Shown here one piece after another: positions 1-7,218 of a stretch of DNA of 18,188 nucleotides. The notes below the pieces were generated by a model. That model ran no database searches. It was not told the DNA's origin and saw nothing but the letters and a program-made list of their open reading frames with translations. The DNA is from UBA9676 sp036522155 (GTDB taxonomy: Bacteria; Actinomycetota; Actinomycetes; Streptosporangiales; Streptosporangiaceae), in the NCBI GenBank assembly GCA_036522155.1, contig DATDGI010000264.1, positions 1 through 18,188 of the forward strand, written 5' to 3'. Every line of letters starts with the position of its first letter. Positions within the stretch are counted from its first letter, which is position 1. A program made the position numbers and the translations under genes.

Positions 1-304
1 CGATGAACCCGAACTCGTCGATCAGGTTGGTCGACTGGGAGAAGAACTGCGGGCTGCCGGCCAGGCCGTAGCCGTGCGGATCGACCGCGTGAAACAACAG
101 CCGCAGGCCGTAGAACAGGACCGTCGGCACGATGATCAGCACCACCATGGTGATCATGAGGCCGCGGCGCTTGCGGATCTCCAGGTTCTTGGTGGTGATG
201 AGACCCCAGGTGGGCAGCCAGGCGCCCGTCCTTGGCAGCTCACGCCGGCCAGGTTCGGCCGCTTCGGATCGTGCCTGGGACAGCGAGGGCTCGGCGGTGG
301 TCAC
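1..304 (-). CDS. ABC-2 type transporter permease subunit, N-terminal part (cut by window edge)
   Basis: About 101 N-terminal residues are present; the rest lies beyond position 1. The GTG start (304-302) overlaps the TGA stop of the ABC ATPase gene in a 4-base GTGA overlap, so the two subunits are translationally coupled. The visible protein has a hydrophilic N-terminus of about 45 residues. A segment with several Lys and Arg (KNLEIRKRRG) precedes a first membrane helix (LMITMVVLIIVPTVLFYGL), and an extracytoplasmic stretch with HAVDPHGYGL follows. A cytoplasmic N-terminus, one helix and a large outer loop are typical of ABC-2/BcrB-like permeases. It presumably forms the membrane pore for the ATPase encoded just upstream. 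The exported substrate cannot be inferred, and the family call rests on context plus the first helix only. Confidence 0.75.
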   Translation of the reverse strand, partial: MTTAEPSLSQARSEAAEPGRRELPRTGAWLPTWGLITTKNLEIRKRRGLMITMVVLIIVPTVLFYGLRLLFHAVDPHGYGLAGSPQFFSQSTNLIDEFGFI

Positions 305-1479
305 GATGGGTCTCCCAGTCGGCTCGTCACGGACAAGAACCAGTCCTCCAGCGACGCCCGGACCTCCCGGAGGCCGTACACCGAGATGCCCGCCCCGACG
401 AGCCGCCGGTTGATGTCGGCGACCAGTTCCCGCGACGCTCCGGCGGGCAGGGTGACGGTCAGCCCGGCCTCGGTGAGGGAGGTGCCGGCGGCGATCCCGG
501 CCTGGTCGATGAGCTGGGCCGCCCGGGCGGGTTCGGCGCAGTCCACCTCGAGGGCCGCGGTGCCCGCGCCGCGGATCAGCTCGCCGATGGGGCCCTGGCG
601 GATCACCCGGCCGTGGTCGACCGTCGCCACGGCGTCGCAGGTGCGCTCCACCTCGTCCAGCAGGTGCGAGGACAGCATGACGGCGCGGCCCTCGCCGGCC
701 AGGCTGGCGATCATCGTCCGCATCTCGTGCATCCCGGCCGGGTCCAGGCCGTTCATCGGCTCGTCCAGGATGAGCAGGTCGGGGTCGGCGAGCAGGCACG
801 ACGCGACTCCCAGGCGCTGCCGCATGCCCATCGAGTACGTGGCGACCCGGTCATCCGCGCGGTCGGTCAGGCCGACCCGGGCCAGTGACGGCGCGATCCG
901 CGTTCCGGCGTCGCCGCCGCGCGCGGCGGCCAGCAGGCGCAGGTTCTCCCGCCCGGTCAGGTGCGGGTGGAAGCGGGGCTCGTCGACGATCGCCCCGACC
1001 CGGGCCAGGGCCCTGCTCCGCTGGGCCGGGACCGGCGTTTCCAGCAGCGACATCGTGCCGCCGTCGGCCCGGGTCAGCCCGAGCAGGGTACGGATCAGCG
1101 TGGTCTTGCCGGCGCCGTTCGGCCCCAGGTAGCCGAACGCGGAGCCGCGGGGGACCAGCAGTTCCACCTCGTCGACCGCGACGTTGCGCCCGAACCTTTT
1201 CGCCAGGCCGTGGGTCTCGACCGCCCATCCATCGGCCGGGACATCGAGCGAGACCGGGACGGAGCGGGCCCGGGGCGGGGGTTCGGGCGCCGCAGGCTCG
1301 CCGGCATCCCGCCCGGCGGGTGAGGGCGGCAGGCTGTGCGGGCCACGGGGCTGGGCCGGCGGCGGCCCGCCGGGTGCCCGTCCCGCACGCCGCCGGCGGC
1401 TGAGCCGTACGGCGCCGTAGCCCAGCGCGGCGAGCACCAGCAGGACAAGCAGGTCCAGCCCGATATGCAGGTGGTTCAT
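301..1479 (-). CDS. ABC transporter ATP-binding protein with N-terminal membrane anchor
   Basis: The 392-aa protein is the ATPase of a two-gene ABC exporter. Residues about 5-25 form one hydrophobic helix followed by SRRRR, a positive-inside stop-transfer signal. A Pro/Ala-rich linker runs to about residue 83. The nucleotide-binding domain then shows Walker A GPNGAGKTT (about 119-127), signature YSMGMRQRLG (about 215-224), Walker B LLILDEP (about 235-241) and an H-loop SSHLLDE. The BcrA/CcmA-like type usually has about 300 residues and no membrane helix, so the anchor and linker are an addition. The ATG at 1479 is chosen; a TTG three codons upstream is possible. No good Shine-Dalgarno is visible. 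The gene follows the response regulator gene by 119 bp and overlaps the permease gene by 4 bases. Efflux of an antibiotic or peptide under two-component control is the usual role of such cassettes; the substrate is unknown. Confidence 0.93.
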   Translation of the reverse strand: MNHLHIGLDLLVLLVLAALGYGAVRLSRRRRAGRAPGGPPPAQPRGPHSLPPSPAGRDAGEPAAPEPPPRARSVPVSLDVPADGWAVETHGLAKRFGRNVAVDEVELLVPRGSAFGYLGPNGAGKTTLIRTLLGLTRADGGTMSLLETPVPAQRSRALARVGAIVDEPRFHPHLTGRENLRLLAAARGGDAGTRIAPSLARVGLTDRADDRVATYSMGMRQRLGVASCLLADPDLLILDEPMNGLDPAGMHEMRTMIASLAGEGRAVMLSSHLLDEVERTCDAVATVDHGRVIRQGPIGELIRGAGTAALEVDCAEPARAAQLIDQAGIAAGTSLTEAGLTVTLPAGASRELVADINRRLVGAGISVYGLREVRASLEDWFLSVTSRLGDPS

Positions 1480-1514
1480 AGCAAGCAATCGTGGACGGCC
1501 GGCGATCCGCAGTC

Positions 1515-1543
1515 ATCGTGCGCAGGGATCACGCCCGCGTCAG
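1515..1543 (-). promoter_or_regulatory. candidate promoter for the ABC transporter pair
   Basis: Read on the minus strand, CTGACG (1543-1538) lies 17 bp upstream of CACGAT (1520-1515). This is an acceptable actinobacterial sigma-70-type -35/-10 pair, with transcription expected to begin near 1508, about 30 nt upstream of the ATPase ATG. The -35 hexamer sits inside the 28-bp palindrome, so a bound regulator would directly affect it. The call is by eye only. Confidence 0.3.
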
Positions 1544-1561
1544 TCCCGGGAATGACGCGGG
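1534..1561. promoter_or_regulatory. 28-bp near-perfect palindrome, candidate operator of the adjacent response regulator
   Basis: The arms CCCGCGTCA (1534-1542) and TGACGCGGG (1553-1561) are perfectly complementary. The centre TCCCGGGA (1544-1551) is itself a palindrome on the same axis, so only the 1543/1552 pair mismatches. The site lies between the response regulator stop (1599) and the ABC ATPase start (1479) and overlaps the candidate -35 element. NarL/LuxR-type regulators bind as dimers to dyads, so an operator is the favoured reading. The same dyad could fold as a stem in RNA after the regulator gene, but no T-run follows it. Confidence 0.5.
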
Positions 1562-1598
1562 GTCATACCCGTGCGAACGGGCCAGCCTGGCCCGCTGC

Positions 1599-2261
1599 TC
1601 AGACCGTGGTGACAAGGCCCGATTCGTAGGCCAGGACGACGAGCTGAGTCCGGTCGCGGGCACCGAGCTTGGTCAGGATCCTGCTCACGTGAGTTTTGGC
1701 CGTGGGCAGGCTGACGCGCAGCGTCTGGGCCAGTTCGGCATTCGACAAGCCGCGGGCGACCAGCGACAGCACCTCCCGCTCGCGCTCGGTAAGCTCGTCC
1801 AGGCCTGGCGGTGCCTTCGCCGGTGCCCGGGGATGGCTGGTGAAATGCGCGATCAGCCGCAGGGTCACGCTCGGGGCCAGCAGTGCCTCACCCCCGGCCA
1901 CGGTGCGGATCGCGCTCAGCAGCTCCTCAAGCGGGCGGCTCTTCAGCGCGAAACCGCTCGCCCCGGCCCGCAGCGCATCGAAGACGTACTCGTCCAGGTC
2001 AAACGTGGTGAGAATAAGCACCCGGGGGACACCCTCGCCCCCGCCGGAGGTGATCTGGCGCGTCGCCTCGATCCCGTCCATGACCGGCATCCGGACATCC
2101 ATCACCACCACGTCAGGCGCGAGGCTCGCCGCGAGGCCGACCGCCTGCCGGCCGTTGGCGGCCACGCCGACCACTTCCAGGTCGTCCTCCGCGCCGATCA
2201 GCGACGAGAACGCGGTCCGCAGCAATGCCTCGTCGTCCACGACGAGGACCCTGGTCTTCAC
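1599..2261 (-). CDS. NarL/LuxR-family response regulator
   Basis: The 220-aa protein is a DNA-binding response regulator. The receiver domain (about 1-120) has the acidic pair D9/D10, the phospho-accepting D55 in VVMDVRMP, the LTTF switch Thr and the conserved Lys in FALKS. The C-terminal LuxR-type helix-turn-helix (about 155-218) has LTEREREVLSLVARGLSN and the recognition-helix region PTAKTHVSRIL. The GTG start at 2261 overlaps the kinase TGA in GTGA. A longer open frame reaching 2396 lies inside the kinase gene and lacks the receiver fold, so it is not used as the start. The kinase immediately upstream is the expected phosphodonor. The likely target is the ABC pair downstream, through the palindrome at 1534-1561. 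Confidence 0.95.
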   Translation of the reverse strand: MKTRVLVVDDEALLRTAFSSLIGAEDDLEVVGVAANGRQAVGLAASLAPDVVVMDVRMPVMDGIEATRQITSGGGEGVPRVLILTTFDLDEYVFDALRAGASGFALKSRPLEELLSAIRTVAGGEALLAPSVTLRLIAHFTSHPRAPAKAPPGLDELTEREREVLSLVARGLSNAELAQTLRVSLPTAKTHVSRILTKLGARDRTQLVVLAYESGLVTTV

Positions 2262-3481
2262 ACCGCGCCCTCGACCGGGACCTCGGCGGTGACCCGGAAC
2301 CCCCGGCCCGCGACCGGCTCGGCGACGAGCCAGCCACCGAACGCGGCCATCCGTTCCCGCATCCCGACGATTCCGTGGCCCGGGCGGGCCGGCCACCCCT
2401 CGCCACCAGCCGGGCCCCCGGCCGGCCCGCCGTCGTCGGCGACCTCGAGGCGGACCTGGGCGGCCGAGACGGCCAGGCCCACCGTCACCTGCGCGCCCGG
2501 CGCGTGCTTCACGACGTTCGTCAGTGCCTCCTGGACGACCCGGTAGATCGACAGCTGAAGCGCCGGGGAGAGCTGCCGGTCGGTACCCGACACCCGCAGG
2601 TCCACCGCCGTTCCGGAGGCCCGCACGGTCTCGGCGAGTTCGGCCAGCCCGGCCAGCTTCGGCGCGGGCTCCAGGCCCGCGGCCCCGGTCTGCTCGTCAC
2701 GAAGCAGCCCCAGCACGACCCGCAGCTCGTCCTGAGCGGTCCGGCCGATCATCTCGATCGATTCCAGTGCGGCGCTGGCCTCCTCCGGATGCCTGGCCAT
2801 CAGGCGCCTGCCCACCCCGGCCTGGACGGTGATCACCGCAAGAGTGTGGGCGACCACGTCGTGCAGCTCCCGGGCGATGCGCACCCGTTCCGCCCGGACC
2901 TGCTGGTCCGCGCGCTCGGCCTCGGCCGCCCGTTCCCGGTCCGCCTGCGCGGCCAGCCCGGCCGCATAACGCCGCCGTGCCGCCACGCTGTCGCCCACGA
3001 ACCAGGCCGCGATCAGCGGCGCGAAGCCCTCTACGGCCTGGAGTGCCACGGGTGCGTGCTGGTGCGCGAGCGCCGCGTACACCAGGCCTGTGCCGATGAC
3101 CACGGCGGCGGTCACGGCCACCGGGATCGACCGGCGCCTCGGCGTGCGCGAGGCCACGAGGTACACAGCGAGCCCGAGCATGACGCCGAAGGAGAGCGAC
3201 GCCTTGCCGGTGGCTATCACCAGCCCCGTGACCAGGGCCGCGAACGCCACTAGCGGCAGCGGCCAGCGCCGGAACGCCACGAGCGGGCCACAGGTCACGA
3301 TCGCGAAGACCAGCCGCACCGGCTGCCCAGGGGGATACGGCCCGGCGGCCAGCGCCAGCACGACGTATCCGGCGCAGGCGGCGAGCCACCAGCGCTCAGC
3401 GGGCGCGGCCGGCCCCGGCCCCGCCGGGACAGGTGCCGCCAGAGATTCCCTCGCCACACCACCGACCGTAACCGGGGGCAT
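2258..3481 (-). CDS. two-component sensor histidine kinase, HisKA_3 (NarX/DesK-like) family
   Basis: The 407-aa membrane kinase has a Pro/Ala-rich N-terminus, then several hydrophobic segments between residues about 30 and 165 (a compact multi-helix sensor region without a large extracellular domain). A coiled, charged linker (about 167-200, RERAAEAERADQQVRAERV) follows. The phosphorylated histidine is H207 in RELHDVVAH, the HisKA_3 dimerisation motif. The ATP-binding domain follows, with an N-box EALTNVVKHA, a DDGG G1-type motif and GHGIVGMRERM. The start is the ATG at 3481; upstream ATGs at 3494 and 3497 are out of frame. Its stop overlaps the response regulator start by 4 bases. Kinases of this layout in actinomycetes often sense cell-envelope or antibiotic stress and pair with ABC exporters; the signal here is unknown. 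Confidence 0.94.
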   Translation of the reverse strand: MPPVTVGGVARESLAAPVPAGPGPAAPAERWWLAACAGYVVLALAAGPYPPGQPVRLVFAIVTCGPLVAFRRWPLPLVAFAALVTGLVIATGKASLSFGVMLGLAVYLVASRTPRRRSIPVAVTAAVVIGTGLVYAALAHQHAPVALQAVEGFAPLIAAWFVGDSVAARRRYAAGLAAQADRERAAEAERADQQVRAERVRIARELHDVVAHTLAVITVQAGVGRRLMARHPEEASAALESIEMIGRTAQDELRVVLGLLRDEQTGAAGLEPAPKLAGLAELAETVRASGTAVDLRVSGTDRQLSPALQLSIYRVVQEALTNVVKHAPGAQVTVGLAVSAAQVRLEVADDGGPAGGPAGGEGWPARPGHGIVGMRERMAAFGGWLVAEPVAGRGFRVTAEVPVEGAV

Positions 3482-3554
3482 CCGCCGGCCACATCATGCT
3501 CCAGGATGACGGCTGGGCTGGCCCGGGAGCGGGCTGGCATGCCCCATCGGCGGG

Positions 3555-4397
3555 CTAACTGTCCGCGAGCATGGCCAGCAGGTCGCTGACGCCGGGCAGG
3601 GTCAGGTGGGGGCGGCGCGCGGCGGGCAGGCTGGCGAACGCGGCCGGGGTGCCGAGGCCGGTGCACACCGCGATCGCGAGCGCCCGGCCGCGGTGCGCCA
3701 TCGGGGTCTCCAGTTCCGGGTCGTCACCCACCACCGCGAGCTGCGCCGGGCGGACCCCGAGCCGGCTGGCGGCGGTGCGCAGCGCGTGCGCCGAAGGCTT
3801 CCCGACGATCTCCACCCGGCAGCCGGTGAGGCTGCGGATCATCGCCGAGATGGCCCGCGAGGTGCCGATCGCCCGGCCCTCCGCGGTGGCGAAGAACAGC
3901 GACTGTGAGCAGCTGAACAGGCGGGCACCCGACCAGACCGCCTCGCACGCCACCTCCAGTTCGGCCAGGGAGAACTCCGGGTGCCAGCCGGCCAGCACGG
4001 CGTCCGCCGTTGTTCCCCGGGCCGGTGGCACCACTTCGAGCCCGGCCGCCCGCAGCGGGCTGGCCAGGCCGTCGTTGCCCAGCGCCATCACCCGCCGGTA
4101 GCCGCGCCGGGCGAACAGCGCGGCGGCGCTGACCGCCGGGGTCAGCACCTGGTCCGCCGACAGGCCGAAGCCGGTCGTCGCCAGCGACTGCGCGTACGCG
4201 TGCGGGGTCTTGGTGGTGCCGTTGGTGAACGCGGCGAACGGCACCCGGTGCCCGGCCAGCCAGCGGGTGAGGTCCAGCGCCCCGGGCAGCGCCGTGTAGC
4301 CGAAGCCCTGCCGGTCGGGCAGCACCAGCGTGCCGTCCAGGTCGAGCACGAACCCGCGGGCGGCGCGCAGCCGGGCCAGCCCGCTGTCACCGGTCAT
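3555..4397 (-). CDS. HAD superfamily (subfamily IIA, NagD-like) phosphatase
   Basis: The 280-aa predicted cytosolic phosphohydrolase has all HAD motifs. Motif I DLDGT has nucleophile D19 and acid/base D21, motif II is FTNGTT (T58), motif III is the Lys in VGKPSAHAL, and motif IV is VVGDDPELETPMA. A cap domain is inserted between motifs II and III, as in NagD, 4-nitrophenylphosphatase and phosphoglycolate phosphatase relatives. The ATG at 4397 has GGCAGG just upstream and starts inside the carboxyltransferase gene, overlapping it by 11 bp. A GTG at 4412 is an alternative start. It is the last gene of the operon, 73 bp before the kinase gene. The natural substrate cannot be read from sequence. 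Its coupling to a dikinase/carboxylase operon suggests removal of a phosphate installed by the dikinase or housekeeping of a dead-end phosphate ester. Confidence 0.88.
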   Translation of the reverse strand: MTGDSGLARLRAARGFVLDLDGTLVLPDRQGFGYTALPGALDLTRWLAGHRVPFAAFTNGTTKTPHAYAQSLATTGFGLSADQVLTPAVSAAALFARRGYRRVMALGNDGLASPLRAAGLEVVPPARGTTADAVLAGWHPEFSLAELEVACEAVWSGARLFSCSQSLFFATAEGRAIGTSRAISAMIRSLTGCRVEIVGKPSAHALRTAASRLGVRPAQLAVVGDDPELETPMAHRGRALAIAVCTGLGTPAAFASLPAARRPHLTLPGVSDLLAMLADS

Positions 4398-5862
4398 GGC
4401 TGCCTGCCGCACGCAGTTCCAGCCGGAAACCGGGGCGCACCACCCGCAGGTGGCGCAGGCCGGGCCGGGAGCCGAGCCCGGCCAGCAGGTCCAGCATCCC
4501 GGCGATGTCGGGGTTGTAGTGGCGGCGGGCCGGCCCGGCGGCCAGCATCGCGTCCACCTCGGCGCCCGGCATGACGGCGCGCAGCAGCAGTTCCTCGTCG
4601 CCGGTGCCGGGGAAGCGGGCCCGCAGTTCGGCCAGATCCGGCGGCGGCGGCTCGGCCATCAGCTCCCTGGCCCGGGGCAGGGCCAGGATGCGGTCCTGGA
4701 TCTGCGGGTCGACCGGGGTGGTGGGGCGGCCGAAGGTGCCGAGCACGTACCGGATGACCTGGTCCGGGACGGTCGCGTAGCGCTCGCCGCCGACCACGTT
4801 GTAGACCGCCTGCGAGCAGACGATCTGCGGGAACGGCGTCACCATGATCGGGTAGCCGAGTTCCGCCCGGACCTGGGCGACCTCGGCCATGACCGCGTCG
4901 AACCGGTCGGCCAGCCCGAGCTCGGTGAGCTGGCGCAGCATCGTGGTCATCACCCCGCCCGCCACCTGGTGCCGCAGGAAGGCGGCGTCGTAGTCGCGGG
5001 GCGCCCCGGCGGGCCGGGATTCGGCCGCGGCCAGCCGCCGCAGGTAACCGGCCACCCGCGCCACCACCGGGTCCTCGATCCGTACCGTGTGCCCGAGCTC
5101 GCGCAGGTTGGCCGCGGTGCGCTGGGCGTCGGGCAGCGAGGTGCCGCTGGCCAGCGGGCCGCAGGCCACGTGCAGCACGCTGACCCCCAGGCCGGCCGCG
5201 GCCAGGCAGGTCAGCGGGGACAGCCCCAGCGTGCAGTGGGAATGCAGCTCCAGCGGCTTGCCGGCCAGCCGCGCGGCGACCGCCGGGATCAGCGTCCGGG
5301 CCCGCTCGGGGGTCAGCAGGCCGGCCGGGTCCTTGATGTAGAAGCGGTCGATGTCCGGGCACGGGGCCAGCTGCCCGGCCAGGCCGGCGTAGAAGGCGTC
5401 GTCGTGGACCTGGCTCAAGGTGTAGGTGAGCGCGGTGACGATCTCCCCGCCGCCGGCCGCCCGGATCATCGCGGCGGTGCGGCGGATGGCGGCCACCTCG
5501 TGCATGGGGTCGAGCACGATGAACCGCCCCATCCCGTTGGCGACCAGCCGGTCGTAGACCAGCTGCATGACCTCCGCGCTGGCCGCCTGCCAGGAGATGA
5601 ACCGGAAGCCGGTGCCGATGAACTGCAGCGGCGTGGCCGGCATCGCGGCGTGGGTGAGCCTGACCCGCTCCCACGGGTTCTCCCGGTGGGTCCGCACCGC
5701 GATGCCCATGTGCGTGCTGGAGGTGAAGTCCAGCGCCCGGAACCCGGCCCGGTCCATGACCGGGGCGATCTGCAGGATCTGCCCGGTGGTCAGCCCGGTC
5801 GCCCCCCACAGGCTCTGGTTCCCGTCCCGGAAGGAGACATCCACCAGTTCGATGTCAGCCAT
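4387..5862 (-). CDS. biotin-dependent carboxyltransferase of the DRE-TIM (pyruvate carboxylase B / 5S / OadA) type, divergent pocket
   Basis: The 491-aa protein has an HMGL-like TIM barrel (about 1-270) followed by a PYC/OadA-type C-terminal domain, with no fused biotinyl domain. Expected metal ligands are present: D13 in FRDGNQ, the carbamylatable K177 in YIKDPAG, and H207/H209 in HSHCT. The catalytic Thr is T342 in MVTPFPQIV. Pyruvate-pocket motifs of this family are changed. The usual WGGATFD is FTSSTHMG (about 46-53), LLRGxN is FIGTGF (81-86), and FRIFDALN is GRFIVLDPMHE (112-122). It should transfer carboxyl from carboxybiotin to an acceptor that may not be pyruvate. The ATG at 5862 overlaps the biotin carboxylase stop by 8 bases and no Shine-Dalgarno is visible, so translation is probably coupled. 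A pyruvate carboxylase or oxaloacetate decarboxylase subunit remains the conventional alternative. Confidence 0.88.
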   Translation of the reverse strand: MADIELVDVSFRDGNQSLWGATGLTTGQILQIAPVMDRAGFRALDFTSSTHMGIAVRTHRENPWERVRLTHAAMPATPLQFIGTGFRFISWQAASAEVMQLVYDRLVANGMGRFIVLDPMHEVAAIRRTAAMIRAAGGGEIVTALTYTLSQVHDDAFYAGLAGQLAPCPDIDRFYIKDPAGLLTPERARTLIPAVAARLAGKPLELHSHCTLGLSPLTCLAAAGLGVSVLHVACGPLASGTSLPDAQRTAANLRELGHTVRIEDPVVARVAGYLRRLAAAESRPAGAPRDYDAAFLRHQVAGGVMTTMLRQLTELGLADRFDAVMAEVAQVRAELGYPIMVTPFPQIVCSQAVYNVVGGERYATVPDQVIRYVLGTFGRPTTPVDPQIQDRILALPRARELMAEPPPPDLAELRARFPGTGDEELLLRAVMPGAEVDAMLAAGPARRHYNPDIAGMLDLLAGLGSRPGLRHLRVVRPGFRLELRAAGSHDR

Positions 5863-7213
5863 GCGCGGCCCCGGCGCCCGCCGCCGCCCGCGCGGCGAAC
5901 CGTTCCAGGAAACCGGTGTCCACCGCACCCGCGGCGAATTCCGGGTCGGCCGCCAGCGCCCGGTGCAGCGGCAGGTTGGTCGCCAGCCCGCCGATCTCGC
6001 ACCGGTCCAGGGCCGGCCCGAGCCGGCCCAGCGCCGCCGCCCGGTCCGGGCCGGACACGACCAGTTTGGCCAGCAGCGAGTCGTACCAGGGCGGGACGGC
6101 CGAGCCGGCCTGGATCCCGGTGTCGGTCCTGATGCCCGGGCCGGCCGGGAACACGGCCCGGGTGACGGTGCCCGGGCTGGGCCGGCCCTGCCCGTCCTCG
6201 GCGTTGATCCGGCACTCGATGGCGTGGCCGGTGACCGTCACGTCGGCCTGGCCCAGCCGCAGCGGCCGGCCCTCGGCCACCGCGATCTGCTCGGCGACCA
6301 GGTCCAGGCCGGTGACCGCCTCGGTCACCGGGTGCTCGACCTGGATGCGGGCATTCATCTCCAGGAAGTAGCAGCCGCCGTCCGGGCCGACCAGGAACTC
6401 GGTGGTGCCCAGCCCGCGGTAGGCCAGCCGGGTCCCGAACGCCACCGCCGCCCGGTGCAGGGCCGCGCGCTGCTCCGGGTCCAGCGATGGCGCCGGTGCC
6501 TCCTCGATCACCTTCTGGTACCGCCGCTGGACCGAGCAGTCCCGGTCGCCGATGGCGATCACCCGGTCGCCGTCGCCGAGCAGCTGGACCTCGACATGCC
6601 GGGCCGGGCGGACGAACCTTTCCAGGTAGATGCGCGGGTCACCGAACGCGGCCTGGGCCTCGGCGGCGGCCTGCCCGGCCGCGGCGGCCAGCTCACCGGG
6701 GGAGTGGACCGGGCGCAGGCCCCGGCCGCCACCGCCCCCGGCCGCCTTGACCAGCACCGGCCAGCCGATCCCGGCGGCCAGGGCCTCCGCCGCGGCCGGG
6801 TCGTGAACCTGCCCGCCTGGCAGCACCGGCAGCCCGGCGCCGGCGGCCAGCGCCCGGGCCGCGAGCTTGTCACCGGCCAGCGCCAGCTGCTCGGCGGCCG
6901 GGCCGATGAACACCAGGCCGGCCGCGGCGCAGGCGCTGGCCAGCCGCGGGTTCTCGGACAGGAATCCGTACCCCGGATGGATGGCGTCCGCCCCGGCCCT
7001 GGTCGCGGCGGCCACCACCGCGGCCACGTTCAGGTAGCTCTCCGCCGGTGGCGGCGGGCCGATCCGGACGGTCCGGCCGGCCAGCCGGGCCGGCTGTGAG
7101 TCCAGGTCCGCGTCCGACACGGCCAGGATGGTCTCGATGCCGAGCCGGTGGCAGGTGCGGATCACCCGGGCGGCGATCTCGCCCCGGTTGGCGATGAGGA
7201 TCCGGTGCAGCAC
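5855..7213 (-). CDS. biotin carboxylase (AccC-like)
   Basis: The 452-aa length is right for a free biotin carboxylase, which uses ATP and bicarbonate to carboxylate biotin on its carrier protein. The N-terminus ILIANRGEIAARVIR is canonical. The ATP-grasp region has K116 (AGDK), K156 and the glycine loop AAGGGGGRG (157-165), and RDCSVQRRYQKVIEE (224-238). The catalytic set is E272, E285, N287, R289 and E293 (FLEMNARIQVEHPVTE). HAIECRINAED follows in the C-terminal domain. The start is the GTG at 7213, five bases after the carrier-protein stop; the V upstream is encoded by GTA and is not a start. All key residues appear intact. Its partner carrier is encoded just upstream and its carboxyltransferase just downstream. 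It is a single-domain protein, unlike the AccA3-type fused chains usual in actinomycetes. Confidence 0.95.
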   Translation of the reverse strand: MLHRILIANRGEIAARVIRTCHRLGIETILAVSDADLDSQPARLAGRTVRIGPPPPAESYLNVAAVVAAATRAGADAIHPGYGFLSENPRLASACAAAGLVFIGPAAEQLALAGDKLAARALAAGAGLPVLPGGQVHDPAAAEALAAGIGWPVLVKAAGGGGGRGLRPVHSPGELAAAAGQAAAEAQAAFGDPRIYLERFVRPARHVEVQLLGDGDRVIAIGDRDCSVQRRYQKVIEEAPAPSLDPEQRAALHRAAVAFGTRLAYRGLGTTEFLVGPDGGCYFLEMNARIQVEHPVTEAVTGLDLVAEQIAVAEGRPLRLGQADVTVTGHAIECRINAEDGQGRPSPGTVTRAVFPAGPGIRTDTGIQAGSAVPPWYDSLLAKLVVSGPDRAAALGRLGPALDRCEIGGLATNLPLHRALAADPEFAAGAVDTGFLERFAARAAAGAGAAHG

Positions 7214-7218
7214 CGGCG

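Noticed and set aside
3482..3554. Possible terminator between the HAD gene and the kinase gene
   Set aside because: The GC-rich spacer has direct repeats (GGGCTGGC) but no clean stem followed by T residues, so read-through cannot be excluded or supported.
4387..5862. Isopropylmalate synthase or homocitrate synthase, suggested by RDGNQ
   Set aside because: The YIKDPAG Lys, HSHCT, the MVTP Thr and the PYC/OadA-type C-terminal half, plus adjacent carrier and biotin carboxylase genes, fit a carboxyltransferase rather than a Claisen-condensing enzyme.
4330..6132. 600-aa plus-strand open frame antisense to the carboxyltransferase and biotin carboxylase genes
   Set aside because: It is rich in Gln, His, Arg and Gly with no recognisable motif. 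It is the usual shadow frame of high-GC minus-strand genes, which have complete catalytic motifs.
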